Shown piece by piece: positions 47,847-62,521 of a stretch of 64,000 nt of DNA (the stretch's first letter is position 1; every line of letters starts with the position of its first letter). Source of the DNA: Branchiostoma belcheri (Eukaryota; Chordata; Leptocardii; Amphioxiformes; Branchiostomatidae); the NCBI RefSeq assembly GCF_001625305.1, contig NW_017804165.1:204127-268126 (forward strand), read 5' to 3'. A program made the position numbers and the translations under genes. The notes under the pieces are model-generated. The model saw only the letters and a program-made list of their open reading frames with translations. It was not told where the DNA came from and made no database searches.

Positions 47847-50800
47847 CTGGGGAGGGAGGCATACAGGCATGTCAAGATTTCATTGCACAGGTAATGTTAT
47901 TTGTTTGCAAAACATTTACAGATTGCTTTCCATTCTCCCTCCTTCTTAATAGGAGGTAGGCAGGAACAGAAGCTCTGAGGAAACCACCATCCAGCATCAC
48001 ACACCAGACCTTACATGGAATCCACAGGGAAGAAGAAAGAGAGCTCTATGGCACAGAAACAGTTGGAGAAGAGATACTTAGGATGAGGAGATGAGGAGAG
48101 TAGCAAGCAGCAAGCAGCTGGGAGAAACTGAGAAAGACAGCCCAGAGTCAGTGGCTTATGCTCTGACAGGAGCAAGGGGCCAAAGTATGTAAGTAAGTAA
48201 GGAACAGACGTAGCTAATGTATGATAAGGTGCTGAACGTCATGGACTTACCTGAGAGGTCGCTCAGTGTGCTGAGGGAGATGTTGTCCATGTCAGGCAGT
48301 TTGTTCATCTGTTCTTCTCGCTCCAGAGCTGCCATATAGTTCCCGTAGGACCAGGTCACCTGTGAATGAAACAATGTGTCATGCATCAGTCTAAGAAATA
48401 AAGAACTGTATATTTTACATACACAGTGCATCTTGGAATAAATGTACATTGTATATGATCATCCATTCCTACAGTCATGAGAGTGATTTTCTATATCATT
48501 TTTTTTTTTAATTTCATAGAGTATCACAAAATCTTTATGTTACCTTATGATTAATTGCACACTTGTATATAGTGATTATTTTCTTCTTATTTATTATTGT
48601 ATTTTATCCTCAGTTACTTTGTTTGTATTTTACTATGTTGGGGTTTACCCCCCAGGTATCATTGAAAAACGCCAACAAGGCGATATGTATCACCTGGATA
48701 AATAAATGAAATGAATGAATGAATGAAAATACTGTCTCACCCCTCCACTCCCTCCAGAAAGAACCCACCACATTTATCGAATAAGTAGGAGATCTTCCTG
48801 GTGTGAGTGGTTCCAACTTTCAGTCCGGTCTTACGCAGCTTGTATTTACATGTACAAAACTGATGTGTTACACCTAAAAAGGCAGTTTACCAGTTATGCG
48901 AAACAAACAAACAAACAAACAAACAAACCTTCTCCAGAGAAGCCTGTGACGTCTCCTCGTCCATCTGACTGCCAAAGTCACTCCCAGCATCCTCATCTTC
49001 TCCTTCACCAGCCTTCAGCGCTTCTCTCTGTGCACAGAATAATCCGTCAGTTTCAGTACAATTTTCAATGAAATTCAACTGGCTTTCTGAAATTTCCTTG
49101 AGTTAAAAAATCTGTCACAGAATATATGCATAGAAGGCACTTGTACAGTAATGCAACCCTATAAACACACAGTGTTTTGATGTTTTGTCTACAAAACTAG
49201 GCTGTTGTTCATATAATAGTTAATTCAGCACCAAGGACAGGAATCATGTAGTCATGTAGCTGTTTATTACCATATCTTGTGGTGTTGTCAGTTTGCTGTT
49301 TGCTATCTAATAATACATAGATGTGTAGTTTGCTGGTTAAGAATATTTTCAAGGATATGGTGGATTTTTTGCCTTTCGCAGCCCTGAGGCTTTCCAAAAA
49401 CCCTATTCAGTCTTGTTGTTGGGACATATCTGTATACCCATACCTGTGAGTCAGTGTACATGTACATGTAGATGTTTACATGTTTTGGATGAATCATGCT
49501 AGAATCAAGTATCTTCTAAGGAATGTGTTATCATTCAAGAGACAGACCTTTGCCTGTTCCTCTTCGTATGCCTTCTGCCTGGCCCTCTCTCGTTCCCTCG
49601 CTCTCTTCCTCTGTCTCTCCAGCGTGGTGAGGATCTTCTCCTCCGCCATGTTCTGTCGGAACTCACAGAAGGCCCCCCACTGGTGCAGCAGCAGCCGGAA
49701 CACTGTCAACTGTGGAGGGGAATGTTCGTTTAATACATAAACAATGACAATGAACTTAATCGCATATTCACGCCCTACATGGGCCAAATGTAATAACTGT
49801 TAGATAACTAAGGTATAAGGGTAGGAGGAACAAGTGCTACATTACTGTGCTACATCTATATCTACAAGATCCCTTCTCTCTAATGAAATATGACAGTGTA
49901 AGGGAGGCTGAAAGCCCAATATGCGTACATAAAGGCAATGTTCAAGAGAAAAAATACACAAGATGCATCCAAGCATCATTTTATCAACCCCATCTCCCCC
50001 CAACAACGTCTCTGTAAGACAAGTGTTATACAACTGTAGTAGTATTTCTAGCACCAACACACATACCCCCTACATCTGTATCTGAATTGGTATAGCTGGT
50101 ATAATCGCCCTTCGGTGTAACACACCAGGTTCGAAGGCACACAGCGTGGCAGCAGCTAGCTATATCACACCGAACAACTTGTTACACTCAATCTTTGCAC
50201 ATTTAATTGCAGGAGTTGTTTAAAGCTTTCTAGTGATGATGTCCCAACTGTTCATGGTGTCAACGAGTTCCACTCTACGATAGTTCTTGGAAAATACAAG
50301 TTTTGAACACCTCAATCCACCTCCCCCCATTATCCACCTGTGCCTCCCTGAAGATGTAAGGTCCCAGCTCCCTGCATTGCTCCAGTTGTTGCTCCATGTC
50401 TATGTGGACATACACAACACACATACCCCCTACATCTATCCCCCATTACCCACCTGTGCCTCCCTGAAGATGTAAGGCCCCAGCTCCCTGCGGTGCTCCA
50501 GGATCCTGTCAGCCTGGTCGGGGGGGATGTCTATCTGGACAGACGGGGGGAGGGACGAGTCGATGAAGCAGTGGATGATGGCGGCGATCTTCTGCTGGAT
50601 GAAGGAGTCCTCCACGTGGGCATGGACCATGTCCTGCAGGCATGCAGCAAACATGGCAGGTTTTAACAACTTTGAAATATGGCTTAGGATAGAACAGTTC
50701 ATACATTTTGTGCATAAAATGCATAAAAAAACAACAATACAAACTTGAAGGATCAAAGTAGCACTACAGGTTTACTTGCCTTACATGAATGTTCTCAACT

Positions 50801-51992
50801 ACATATTTGATCAATATTGGTGCTCTCTCTTCTTGGGACTTTCTTCATCAATATGAACACATAGAAAACTAATAACAACTTTGACACGACACATACAATG
50901 TAGCTTTTGGTTCATTCAGTCTACATTGTAACTACAGGAAGACAGAACATACATAACAGTAGTAACATTGTCCCCCGACCTTGTACTTCTGTATCTCCAG
51001 CCAGAACAGCACGTCGTTCTCCAGGTTCTCTCCCTTCACAGACACAAACTTGCGGAACTGCTGGCTGGTGACGGGGTTCATCAGCGCCCGGCGGAACGCG
51101 ATGATGTCACGGGTCGACGACATCAGCTTACTGTCCAGCATCTGTAATGGACGGGCAGGATTAGAATTTTAGTAAAATGTTTAACTTTATTCCAACACAT
51201 GAAGTATTACACAGGGATTAAATTTTCAATTAAGTTAAAAATCAATTAAAAATCATGATTATCAACTCATCTTGACATGTTAGATAGTGACAAAAATCTG
51301 TAAATGTTAAAATAAAACATAACATGAACAAGAGCATGAGACAACATTCCTATATAGAAATGCAACCTATGTGTTTTAGTTACACAAGTAGACAATACAA
51401 GCAATCGCCATGATGTCACGGTAGGCAAAAAGTGGGTGACTGATTTGCCTAACAATAATTTGTATATGTCTTGAAATAAATTTCATATGGATGATGTAAA
51501 CAAAAACAGTGATTGCTCATATAAGCCTTTTGCTTCTTTATGAAAATCATAAAGTTCACACTGACCTTCCAGACTTGTTGTCGTTTCCTCTGTTTGTGCA
51601 CCATGACGTCCTCAGCCACGTCGTCCATGTTGATCTTTGGTCTCTGTCTCTCCTGGAACTCCGTCGTCGACAGGAACATGGGCAGCCACTTCTTCTCCAG
51701 CCGCTCCTTCACGTACTTCTGTGCCTCCAGCAGGAGGGTGGTGGGAGGACGGTCCTGCAGGATCTTACCCCAGCCTCCGCCTGCCTCCATCACCTGTGGG
51801 GAATAACCATGTACATTTGATTTGATTTGATTTGATTTATTAAAATTGTAACAATACAACACACATGGGACAAAGGCATGGTTGCTGGTGTTGTGTCCTG
51901 CACATAGAATCAAATACAGGACAGACAATACCAGTACTCATTTTCACTTGAGTTAAGTGAGGAAAGTCATGAAAAGTGCCTTTCCCAAGGCT

Positions 51993-52047
<55 letters not shown>

Positions 52048-55000
52048 ATTAGTTTCTGTCATGGATGATCTATAATAAAGTTTGTACTATTGTTCCACAC
52101 AATAGACTGTTGCTCACTTTGATGCTTATATGGTTGACTTGTGTTGATTAGAAAATAACTTAAATTTTACAGACAGGCATGACCAATGGGGATAGAATAA
52201 CTACCGTACTCTCATCTTCAATATCTGCCTGGGCCTGTGCTTGCCTTACACAGCCTGACCACACATTTCTCCCTAGAGTATTGAAATGTTTCCTTCCCTA
52301 TGAACTGGTCCACATTACCTTGTTCTGCTGCTCTTTTGTTGCAGGACTGTTGGGCCCAAAGAAGTATTTCTTGTTCAGATATTTGCTCTTGATGTCCTTG
52401 GCCTTGTCATCTCTCTTGGCATTGTCCAGATGAGACAGCCGACGAAATGCCTACAGGAAGACAATTGTGCAAATATCAGATCAATGAATGTTGTAACAGT
52501 TATCTTTCTGTTTGCTTCTCTATTAGTGTACAATTAGGATATTCTGATGAGAATAATGCATCTATAGCAGTGACACCCGTGCTGCAGTGCAATGTGAACC
52601 AGTCAGAATTGCCGCGAGGAAGCAGACAGACGGTCACCGAAACATCGGCTGAATAAAAGACTTGGTTGTGTAAAACTGTCTCTTTACTCAAGACATGATG
52701 ATGTTTTCAATCTAGAGTGGACCATTTCTAATGACGTTGAAACATAAGAGTACAGTCGACATTAGAATAACTAACAAGTTGCAACCGACAGTTACCTCAA
52801 TATCCATCCAACACTGCAGGTCGATGGAGGCGAAGTTGTCGGCCAGGAACTTGCGGAAGTGCTCCAGTTCCAGCCGGTTGTGCACCAGCCCCTCGAAGGT
52901 CCACTTCTTGAACTGGTCGGGCAGCTTGGCCCAGATGGTGTCGTCGTACGGAGACTCCTCCAGCTCCTCTGCTTCAGGGGTGATGGTCAGCTGAAGGGGG
53001 GGGAACAGACAGGGTTATCTAGAGTCACGAAATGCTGAGATGTAACTCAATTAAGAGCAAATTATATTTTAGCTATACAAAGCAGTATAATGTTGTAATT
53101 TTTATATGATTGTGTAGTATGTGTAATGTTGTTGTTTTGTGTTTTGGAATCCAGGAAGACTAGTTGCTTTCGTTGTCGCTTTTGCAACTAATGGATGGAT
53201 ATCCTAATATGTATCAAGATGAAGGCTGAAGAATGGAAGAATTACATACATTAAAGCAAACTTACAAAAACCTGAACAGCATTACACAACCTTTTTCTAA
53301 CACACAAAGAGGAAGTAGAAAAGTACCTCTCTAAGGAGACCCTTCTTCTGTAGACGAAGCAGCTGGCGTGACTTGGTCTCGAGATGGCGCTTCTGTTCAA
53401 AAAGCTCCACCTGGTGGAAAACAACATTATGGCAAGTTTGTTAATACACGAAGGAACGAGATCTTTCCCTATGTATGAAATCCTGTACCCAATGATATAT
53501 GACAGATCAAGAGATGAAAGCCTGTTTAGCAAACATTTACATGCACAAAAATATGTTAAATACTTTTTCTGACAACTAGATATAATGACATGACAGTTGC
53601 TGGGTCACCTGACTGCCCTTGTCAGTAGCTGAAGAAAGATGGTGGATGCCGTCTGAAAGCTTTTAGGCTTTACTGAACTTAAGTTGTGCGTACCAGTATA
53701 AACCTTACTTGTACTATAAATTGAGCCTGATAAATTTTATCAGTTTTCCTCCCTTAATTCCTACCTTAGAGTAAGTGTGCTTGTCCCCCTCAATCATCTG
53801 TTGCCATGGCACCACCAGCACATGCAGGATGTATTCCTCCGCTGAGTCAAATAGTTCCTCGAAGGGAGGGTCGATGTTCTTGTACACCTCGTTCCTGATG
53901 TCCTGGCTGCACCCAATGTCCTCTGGGGAGGCAGCTACCACAAACCTAGAGTGGATGTACTGGAAAAGGGAAAACTGTGTTAGAAAAGGGCGTCATATCC
54001 CTTCATACAAGTTAAATTCGGACCCTGCCAGGCCACCAATCCTGCCAGGCCACCAATTCTTAACACGAATTTCTTCAATTTTACATCAAGGAAAATGAGT
54101 ATTGTATTGTATTGTCCTCTATATTGGTGGCAGCATAAAAGTAAGTTGCAAAAACTTGAGTGTGCCATCACCATGTCTTGTGATTACATGTTGGAATAAT
54201 AATTTTAAGAAAGTAGATTTCCTTTTGGAAACTTCATCCACGAGGTTAAACGTTTCTTACCTGAGCTTTTTTCTTCACTACAAAAGGGTCGAGCACGTCA
54301 GCGTAGAACAGGGTGTGGTACGTCTGCAGGTCTGTCCAGCAGTGGATGGAGTTGGACCAGAGCTGGGGGAACAATGGGACAGTGTCTCTTTTAAAAAAAG
54401 TCATCATCATTTATCACTGAGAAGTTTGGAAAGCCTTCCTTGTGTGACATAAAGAAATTTCTAATAAAAAGGTAAAAATGATATTCCAAAAAGCAGTTAC
54501 TCAAGCAAAATCAAATCCAGTTCCTTGAGTAACTGCATTTTGGCATATCTGGATGTCTAATCTTCACAGATGTAAAACTGATATTGCTGTTTTATGAGAA
54601 CTCATACTACATTGTATAAGACATTTTAAAATCATTAATAAGAAAGTGAACTAAAGGTTATTGTGCTTTTTTCATAGACCCTCAATTCTCATAGACAAAA
54701 TGGCTATTTCCCAGCATGCTTCCTCACCTTATTCCCTGACCTCTCACAGAACTGTGTGAAGAAGTACCCAGCATTCCTGTCGTGGTACAAGGCCTGGAGC
54801 ATCTGTTCCATCCTGGAGCTGCCCAGGAACACGCTGTCATTGGAGCTCTGGAGAAGACATGAAAACAATATTAGTCATGAAAGAGCGCAAAAGGTGTGTA
54901 CTGTTCAATCTTAAATCACAACATCAAGTTAATTTACATTGATGAAGGTTAGACATCCAGGTAAACAATACTCATAGGAAATTCAAACTCTACTACTGGA

Positions 55001-58000
55001 TAAATTATGGATAGATATAACTTCCAGATGTTTCGAGTGACATCCATCACTCTTCTTTGTACTTCATGACACTGAAGAAGAGTGGTGGATGTCACTTGAA
55101 ATATCCAGAAATTATCCCTGTAATTTATGCAGTAGTAGAGTTGAATTTCCTATGAGTAAATCCTTTTTAGTCATTCCCTGTCTTCAGTAATAACAGCAGT
55201 ATATAACCTTTAAATCAGGCTTCTGGCAAATAAAAAAAATCTAGAAACAGTGAGCGTACCGGCAGGCTGAACTTCCTGGCCACGATGTTGCGGATGTTCT
55301 GAGGTCCCTCATCTGGCGAGCTGTCCTCCGACCCCGCCCAGCTGCTCCCGCTGATGGAGGAAATGTCGCTCCGCGCTGACTTCCGCCTGGAGGGGGACAG
55401 ACAGGTCACACAATTTGAGTTTCAAGAAACCCACCATATCCTATACATGTAAACAGCTACATGGCTACATGGTTCCTGTCCTTGGTGCTGAATTAACCAT
55501 TACATGAACAACAGCCTAGTCAAGTAGACAAACATCAAAACACTGTGAGTTTATAAGTTTGTATTACTGTAGGAGCATCTTATATTGTGAAATCTATTCT
55601 GTGATAGATTTTCTAACTCAAGGAAATTTCACAAAGTCAGTTAAAATCTGGCAACTATTTTTTTTCTGTACCCAACTACATTGTCATCTTTTGTCTATTT
55701 CATCAGATCTTCTAAAACAGTGTGATTAGCACTTCATAAACACTTCATCATTTCCCATTGATAAGTAATCTCAAAGCCATACCTTTATTTGTTTATTAGT
55801 TTGGCTTACAACAGCCAGGGTTACTAATAAAGTAGTCACAGCCTATTTTTTTTTGGATCATTTTTATGGGAGAGAATAAAATTGTTAGGTATACATACAA
55901 ATACAATTAATAAGATACACAATGAAATTTATATATATACATACCTTTTGTGCTTGGGGCTGAGAGCTTTAGTCTTGAGCCTGTCAGGTGAGGGTGATTT
56001 CCTCAGGTTGAGTTTCGCGGTGAGCAGCTGTTGTCCCTCCTTCCTGTTTCTCTCCTGCTGCTTCAACAGGGCCAGGTCAGCACTCCGGGACACCTGCTTC
56101 TGAACACACACATATCCACTGTTTAGATAAACATCTTGCAATGTTCCGCGCCAATGGCAAGCAGAGTTCGAAATACAAAGGTGCAATGTGCAAATTGCAC
56201 GTAATTTTCAAGATTTGCACCTAAAAATATTTTGAATGTGCAATTTTGCACCTGGACAATACCGATATATCATGTTTGCACTGCGTATCTCCGAAGTTTC
56301 TTGCTGTGTCGGCATCGCGCTGGGCGCATGGCAGCCATATTGTTTTCTTTACTGAACATCCTGGGAACAAGCTGCCTCGTCCCCAGGTGAAGACGCGAAG
56401 GCATTACGTAATGATTTACCTAATATGGCAAGACGCGAAGGCCTACGTAGCTCATTTACCAAATATGGTGAGACCCGCGAAACTTGTTGCCCGATGTGGT
56501 ACGAAGTCCTTCGGCAGAGTAATTTCGGCTTTTTCGTCCAATTTTCGGTAAAATTCGGTGAAAAACAGAGTTTTCGGATTTCCCAGCATTCAGTGCTACC
56601 CAGGAAATTTGTAAAGCATGAAGAAGGGCCCATGAAGAAGGGGTCGATTTTCAAGTTCTTTTCACGGGCCCAGCCGGCATCAGAGGCTGGTGCAGCCGGT
56701 GGCGGTGGACCAGAAGATGCCACCGGGTCCACCGTCTCCGAGGATCCCGCGGCCGATGTTGACGACGCGCCCCCAGAGGAGGGGGAGGGGAGCGCCAAGA
56801 AGCAAAAATTAACCGGACGTTATTTTTTTCTAAGCAGTATTTTTTTCCTTATATCGTGCACGATATTCAAGGTAAACAAATATGCAAAATAAATGTGCTC
56901 GCATACTGTTGGTAAATTTTTTTTATGACGAGTGAGAGGGCCGGGGGTCACTAGCGGCGTCCTTTGAAGCTAATGCCGACAAATTTTTTTTGTGTTCTTT
57001 TTTTTTATAAACACAGATGATACTTGCATTGTTCATGTTTTGTTTGGTCCCTTCTTTTTAATGTATACTAAAACTTCTATATGCAGTGGCAGGCTAAGAA
57101 GGTTGATACACAGTAAAACAGTTCCAAACCTAAAGATGCAAGGCTAAATATAATTTTGCACATATATTTTTCAAATTGCACCTAAAAATTTTGCCAATGT
57201 GCAATTTTGCACGTACCTGAAAAAAAGTATTTCGAGCCCTGTGTTGGTTCTCAGATTTTTTCAGAAGAAATTTGAAGCAACAGGGAGAAAAAAGATAATA
57301 AATCCTTTATTAGCTCCTTACAGTTAGAAAAGAAATATGCATACTTGCTGAAAATAGANNNNNNNNNNNNNNNNNNNNTCGCATACTGTTGGTAAATTTT
57401 TTTTATGACGAGTGAGAGGGCCGGGGGTCACTAGCGGCGTCCTTTGAAGCTAATGCCGACAAATTTTTTTTGTGGTCTTTTTTTATAAACACAGATGATA
57501 CTTGCATTGTTCATGTTTTGTTTGGTCCCTTCTTTTTAATGTATACTAAAACTTCTATATGCAGTGGCAGGCTAAGAAGGTTGATACACAGTAAAACAGT
57601 TCCAAACCTAAAGATGCAAGGCTAAATATAATTTTGCACATAAATTTTTCAAATTGCACCTAAAAATTTTGCCAATGTGCAATTTTGCACGTACCTGAAA
57701 AAAAGTATTTCGAACCCTGGCAAGAATATCTCATTGTGGGGTCATGTGGTGTAAGGGCAGAGTGCTCGACTTGGAAATAACCAACAGGTTCCAGGTTCGA
57801 GACCTGACATGCCACCAATCTTGTGCCCTTGGGAAACGCACTTTACATGATTTTCCTCACTTAAATGAAAATGAGTACTGTCTGTCCTGTATTTGTTTCT
57901 ATGTTTGGGACACAACACTAGCAACAGCTGCCTTTCTTCCACATGTATTGTATTGTAAGTAGTTACAATTTCAATAAATCATATCAAATTAAATCTTAAG

Positions 58001-61000
58001 TTGTTATTTTTGTAGCATTTGTGCTCCTCAAGACTTGATATCAGAAACTACAGTACGTTTTCAAGATTCTTCATTACCTTACAAGTATTCCCAACAAGTT
58101 TCCATGTCTATATGTATATATTTCTATATCATGAGGATTGGTATCGACTAGTGCAGCGGTGAGTTCTGACCTGTCTCTGTCCCAGCTTGACCCTGGGGAT
58201 GCATGTTTTGGGGCGGAGGGGGATGATGGTGATGGTGCGAGGCTGGGGGTCAATCTCCGCAGACTTGGGGCGGTTCAGCTTCTGTCTGAAGTACAGGTAG
58301 TTCTGGTCCATGTTGGTGTGGCGGCGCTGACTCAACAGGAACCGGGGAGCCCTGGGGAGATACAGGTCATCAGTTCTTGTCTCATGTTTATCAGTATGGC
58401 TATCATCAATACCATGTCATTATCAAAATGTGGTGTGAAGACTAGTACAATTACTACTAGCTGACTGCTGCCCACCCCTGTGCCAGGGACAACAGCAGCA
58501 GAATAATCAAATCCTGGATAGTGAGTGTGATCATGAGTGAGTATTGTCACTACCTGACTTTAACAGTGGTCCTTGTCAAGGAAAATATTCAAGTGCAATG
58601 TGATCTAAGTAGTATAAGTAAATGTCTTATACAAGCCTCCAGATTTTCTATAATGTGGCTGTAAGTATGTTGACATTTGAAGAACAGTCTTCAAGACCCT
58701 CACAAGAAAAAAGGACCTTCCCAAATAAATGTCTACTTTTCTTCCAAACTTTGAAGTCACTTATTCTTCAAACATCTGCATGAACTAAAAAGAATTGTTG
58801 TGCTAACTTAAGGCAACAGCTGCAGGTTAGAAGGAGCACAGACAAGTCACTACAGTAGGTCTGCTGTTCTAAGGACAACAGCCTAAAGCCCTTCTCGGCC
58901 CTCTAAGCCCAGAGAAGTCCAAGTTTATCCTGGCTTTCCAGACCCTCGGAACAGAACCCTGATCTTCAAACAGATAGAGTGGTGATAAGCCTGGAAATTC
59001 AAACCCACACACACACCTGGGGGCAAGGGTCATCGCTGAGGCTCCCACATAATCTCCACAATCTTGTGTGGTAAGGAAATTCTATACCATAATGCACCAG
59101 CTCATATTTTCCGCCACTTTAGCCTACCAAATTACGAGGGCTGTGTAAAGTAAGGACCTGTAACATAAGACAGTTTCCCCCATTTGAGGATGTGGGAGAA
59201 TCGCTGTGTCCAAAACATGGTGGGAGTAGTCTGGCTGAGGAAGCTTGTGGTGTTTATTTGTACAAGATTCACACAAGGTGAAAGACTACAGTGTTTTTGG
59301 TGAGGGACTCCTACAAGCAGCATCTGTAATACGAGCTTTGTATATGCACTGGGGAAAAGGCAGGAGTTCAATGACTCTGGAGTTTGAATGATGTCCGAAG
59401 GAATACTATGAAATCTACTACATTCTACATGTAATGTATCTGTTCAAGTATGGTCTCAAAATATATGTCTTTAACATCACAAAGGCAAACATGTTACATT
59501 CTCAATTGTTACAGCTAAGAGGAAGATGCGATAAGATGACAATACGTAATGTTGCTTTTAGAAGTCAGTGCTCTGGTATAGATGACATCGCTCTGAAAAA
59601 CTTTTTCCTGAAACAGTGACAGCTGGACTTCCTTCACACAGCTCAGACAGGTTTTAATTTTTGACTGTTTGATATGTCTAGATCTGTGAGTCTGTCAGTG
59701 GAACCCAGAGGTGGTGTTTATTTGCAGACAGGGGAGGCACACTCCCTAATGACAGACAGCTCACAAACTGTGGGCTGGCCCGGCCCAGGGCCGGGTTCCC
59801 AGAGTGAATAATGACAGGGAGAAACAGTTACTTAGAGTCTCATGTGAAAGTAATGAAGTAGACTCTGTAAAGTCATCTACCCTGAGTATTTAAAACCCAG
59901 TTAGAGAGAGGTAATATTTGTGTGAGGCATCTACATGTAATATAAAAAAAACATTCTGAACACTAAAAAAATCCTAGTGTGTATATGGCAGTTTTTATTC
60001 AAATGCTATCTACACTCACCAAAAATGGTACTGTATGTACTGGTAGATATTCCAAATGATCCGAATCTGTAAGACCAATTGAATAGTAGTACACAGCTGA
60101 CATGCCTAAGAGAAACACTGTAAGAAGATCTACTGACCAGTACAGTAGCAGAGGTTCCAAGACTCTGGCCTGTACATCTGCTAGTTGGTCCATGGTCCAG
60201 TCTCGGGCCAGCCCCAGCCCCAGGGCCTGGCACATCTCGTGGGTCAGCGCCAGCGGGCTGCTCTTCTGAAGGTACCTCTCTCTCATCTTCACCAGGTAGC
60301 TGTGGGGAGGAGAAGAGTTGGAGATGAATGTGGTTGTCATGTCCATGTTTAACGTCTAATATCTCACTAGACATGGTCTCTTGGTGCTGGTTTGCTCATA
60401 CATGTAGTTGTCATGGTATTGTACTTATTATTCTGGATTTCCTTTAAAGTCTGTAAAGTACAGCCTTTTCTAAATTCTAAGTCTGTTAAGTACAGTTTTT
60501 TTCTAAGTGTGTAAGGTACAGCCTTTTCTAAACAGCCTTTTCTAAATTCTAAGTCTGTTAAGTACAGTTTTTTCTAAGTGTGTAAGGTACAGCCTTTTCT
60601 AAATTGTAAGTCTGTTAGGTAAAGATTTTTCTAAGTTTGTAGAAATGTTACAATCACAGTAAAGTTCTACATAATGGTCTTGATGCCACCAACAAAACAG
60701 CAGAGCAATACAAAAGCACTTCCTAGAGATTCTTATCTGTACTGCAGTCTCTACTGTCTGTTGTAACTGCCTGCAATATCAACTTGCTCTGCTAGATGTC
60801 CCCATTGCACTATTGATGATTGCAACCAAGTGCATGTTTAAAGTGCATGTTTGAAGGTAAACCTAGCAATGTGACTTTCTCACTGAAGATAACAACATAT
60901 CAGCAGAAACAAACCCTGTTGTGTCAGACCTACCTCTGGTGCTTGTTGGGATCTGTGATCAGTTTTCCTCTGTCAATGTCCAGCCAGAAACTCCAGTACT

Positions 61001-62437
61001 TATCTCCATTGCTTCCCTCCAGGAATTTCCTCATTGCTTCGAATCCTTTACAGTTCTGCAGCTCGAACACCCTCTGTTTTCTGAACCAGGGGTCAGGCTC
61101 CTCGGACTCCTCACTAAACAGGGAGTCAATATCACTCTCACTGTCGTTTTCATTTTCGTCCTTGATTGTCACTTTTTTTGTTTTCTCGTCCTCCTCTTCT
61201 TCTATATCAGTTCTTGCGGTGATTTTTCCCTTTGGACCGATTTCTAGATGATGCAGTGATACACCAGGCTTTAGAAGATGGGATGTGTCAAAGAAGTCTG
61301 GAACTTCCTTGATGTCCACGTCTGTTACTGCAGCGACGGACTGTTTCATCACGATGGCGACAACAATAGTCGCAAAGTCTTCCACATTCTGCACATTGAG
61401 GTAGGGATGCTCCTCATCCTCATCTGTAGTGTCACTTGATTCTGATTTGGACGAGGAGTCACTTCTTTCTGATGACCCACTGTCATCATCACTGTCATCT
61501 TGGTCCTCATTGTCCTCAGCATCTTTCTCTCCCTCCTTTTCCTCGTCCCCAAATCCGCTCTCCTTATAGACCGTGCTCCTACTGATAGCTCCTGTTCGCT
61601 GCGACTGGTCATCGGTCACCATGCAGACAAAGTTCTCGTGCAGCGGCGTCTTGGAGCGGGTGGGGGGTCTCCGGGTCGGGCTCTCCACTCCGAACAACTT
61701 GCTGGAGTACCAGTCTTCTGACTGCACCGAATCTCTGTCATGGGACCTAGGGCGACAGTAAATGATGAGTATTCGATCCTCTGTTCTCCTTGTACTATTG
61801 TCACTAAAAAAACATTAAATTTCTTATAAGAAAGAAAAATAAAGAAGTATGCCTAGAGCATATAAAAATACACCGAGAAAAAACAGAAAGAACACAGACC
61901 AAACAAGACTGCGAAGTTAGAGCATATCAGCATTGATGGTTGAATGACTGATTTTCATGAAGAGAATTCAAAGGAAAACCATGTGGGCAATAGCATTTTA
62001 CACAATAGAAAAGATCTAAAGTTAAACATGAGAAAAACAAGAAAGGAAACAAGTGGTAAGAATCTGAAAGCCAGAAAAAAAGGAAGACAAACAGAAGACT
62101 TACCTAGCAGAGCCTGTCCACATGGCACTGTCCTGTACCCTCAGCCCATCCTCTCCCAGCAGGGACTCAGCAGACGCTGGACGTCCACTGTTCGGCCTGG
62201 ACTGGTAACCAAACGGGTCGCTGCCAATGCCACTGGACATGCGGGATTTTGCAGCTGTGGTTGTCTGGAGCTGGTTGGCCTGAACAGTAATACACAAGGT
62301 GGTGTCATTCAGTGTAAAAGGATATGAACAATTCTCTATGTAGGTTCTTAAAAGAGGGCTTAACATTGATTTCAATAAGCACACACTCACACACACATAC
62401 ACTTACGTACAAACTCAAACACACACACACACACTTA

Positions 62438-62474
<37 letters not shown>

Positions 62475-62475
62475 A

Positions 62476-62521
<46 letters not shown>

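Noticed and set aside
47513-47959. 148-codon plus open frame
   Set aside because: It is antisense to the last RGS22 exon, a shadow of its proline- and lysine-rich codons.
60001-60137. Extension of the 60138-60299 exon frame (SVDLLTVFLLGMSAVYYYS)
   Set aside because: It is intron sequence: cutting at GTCAGT restores phase with the next exon, and the extension is not RGS-like.
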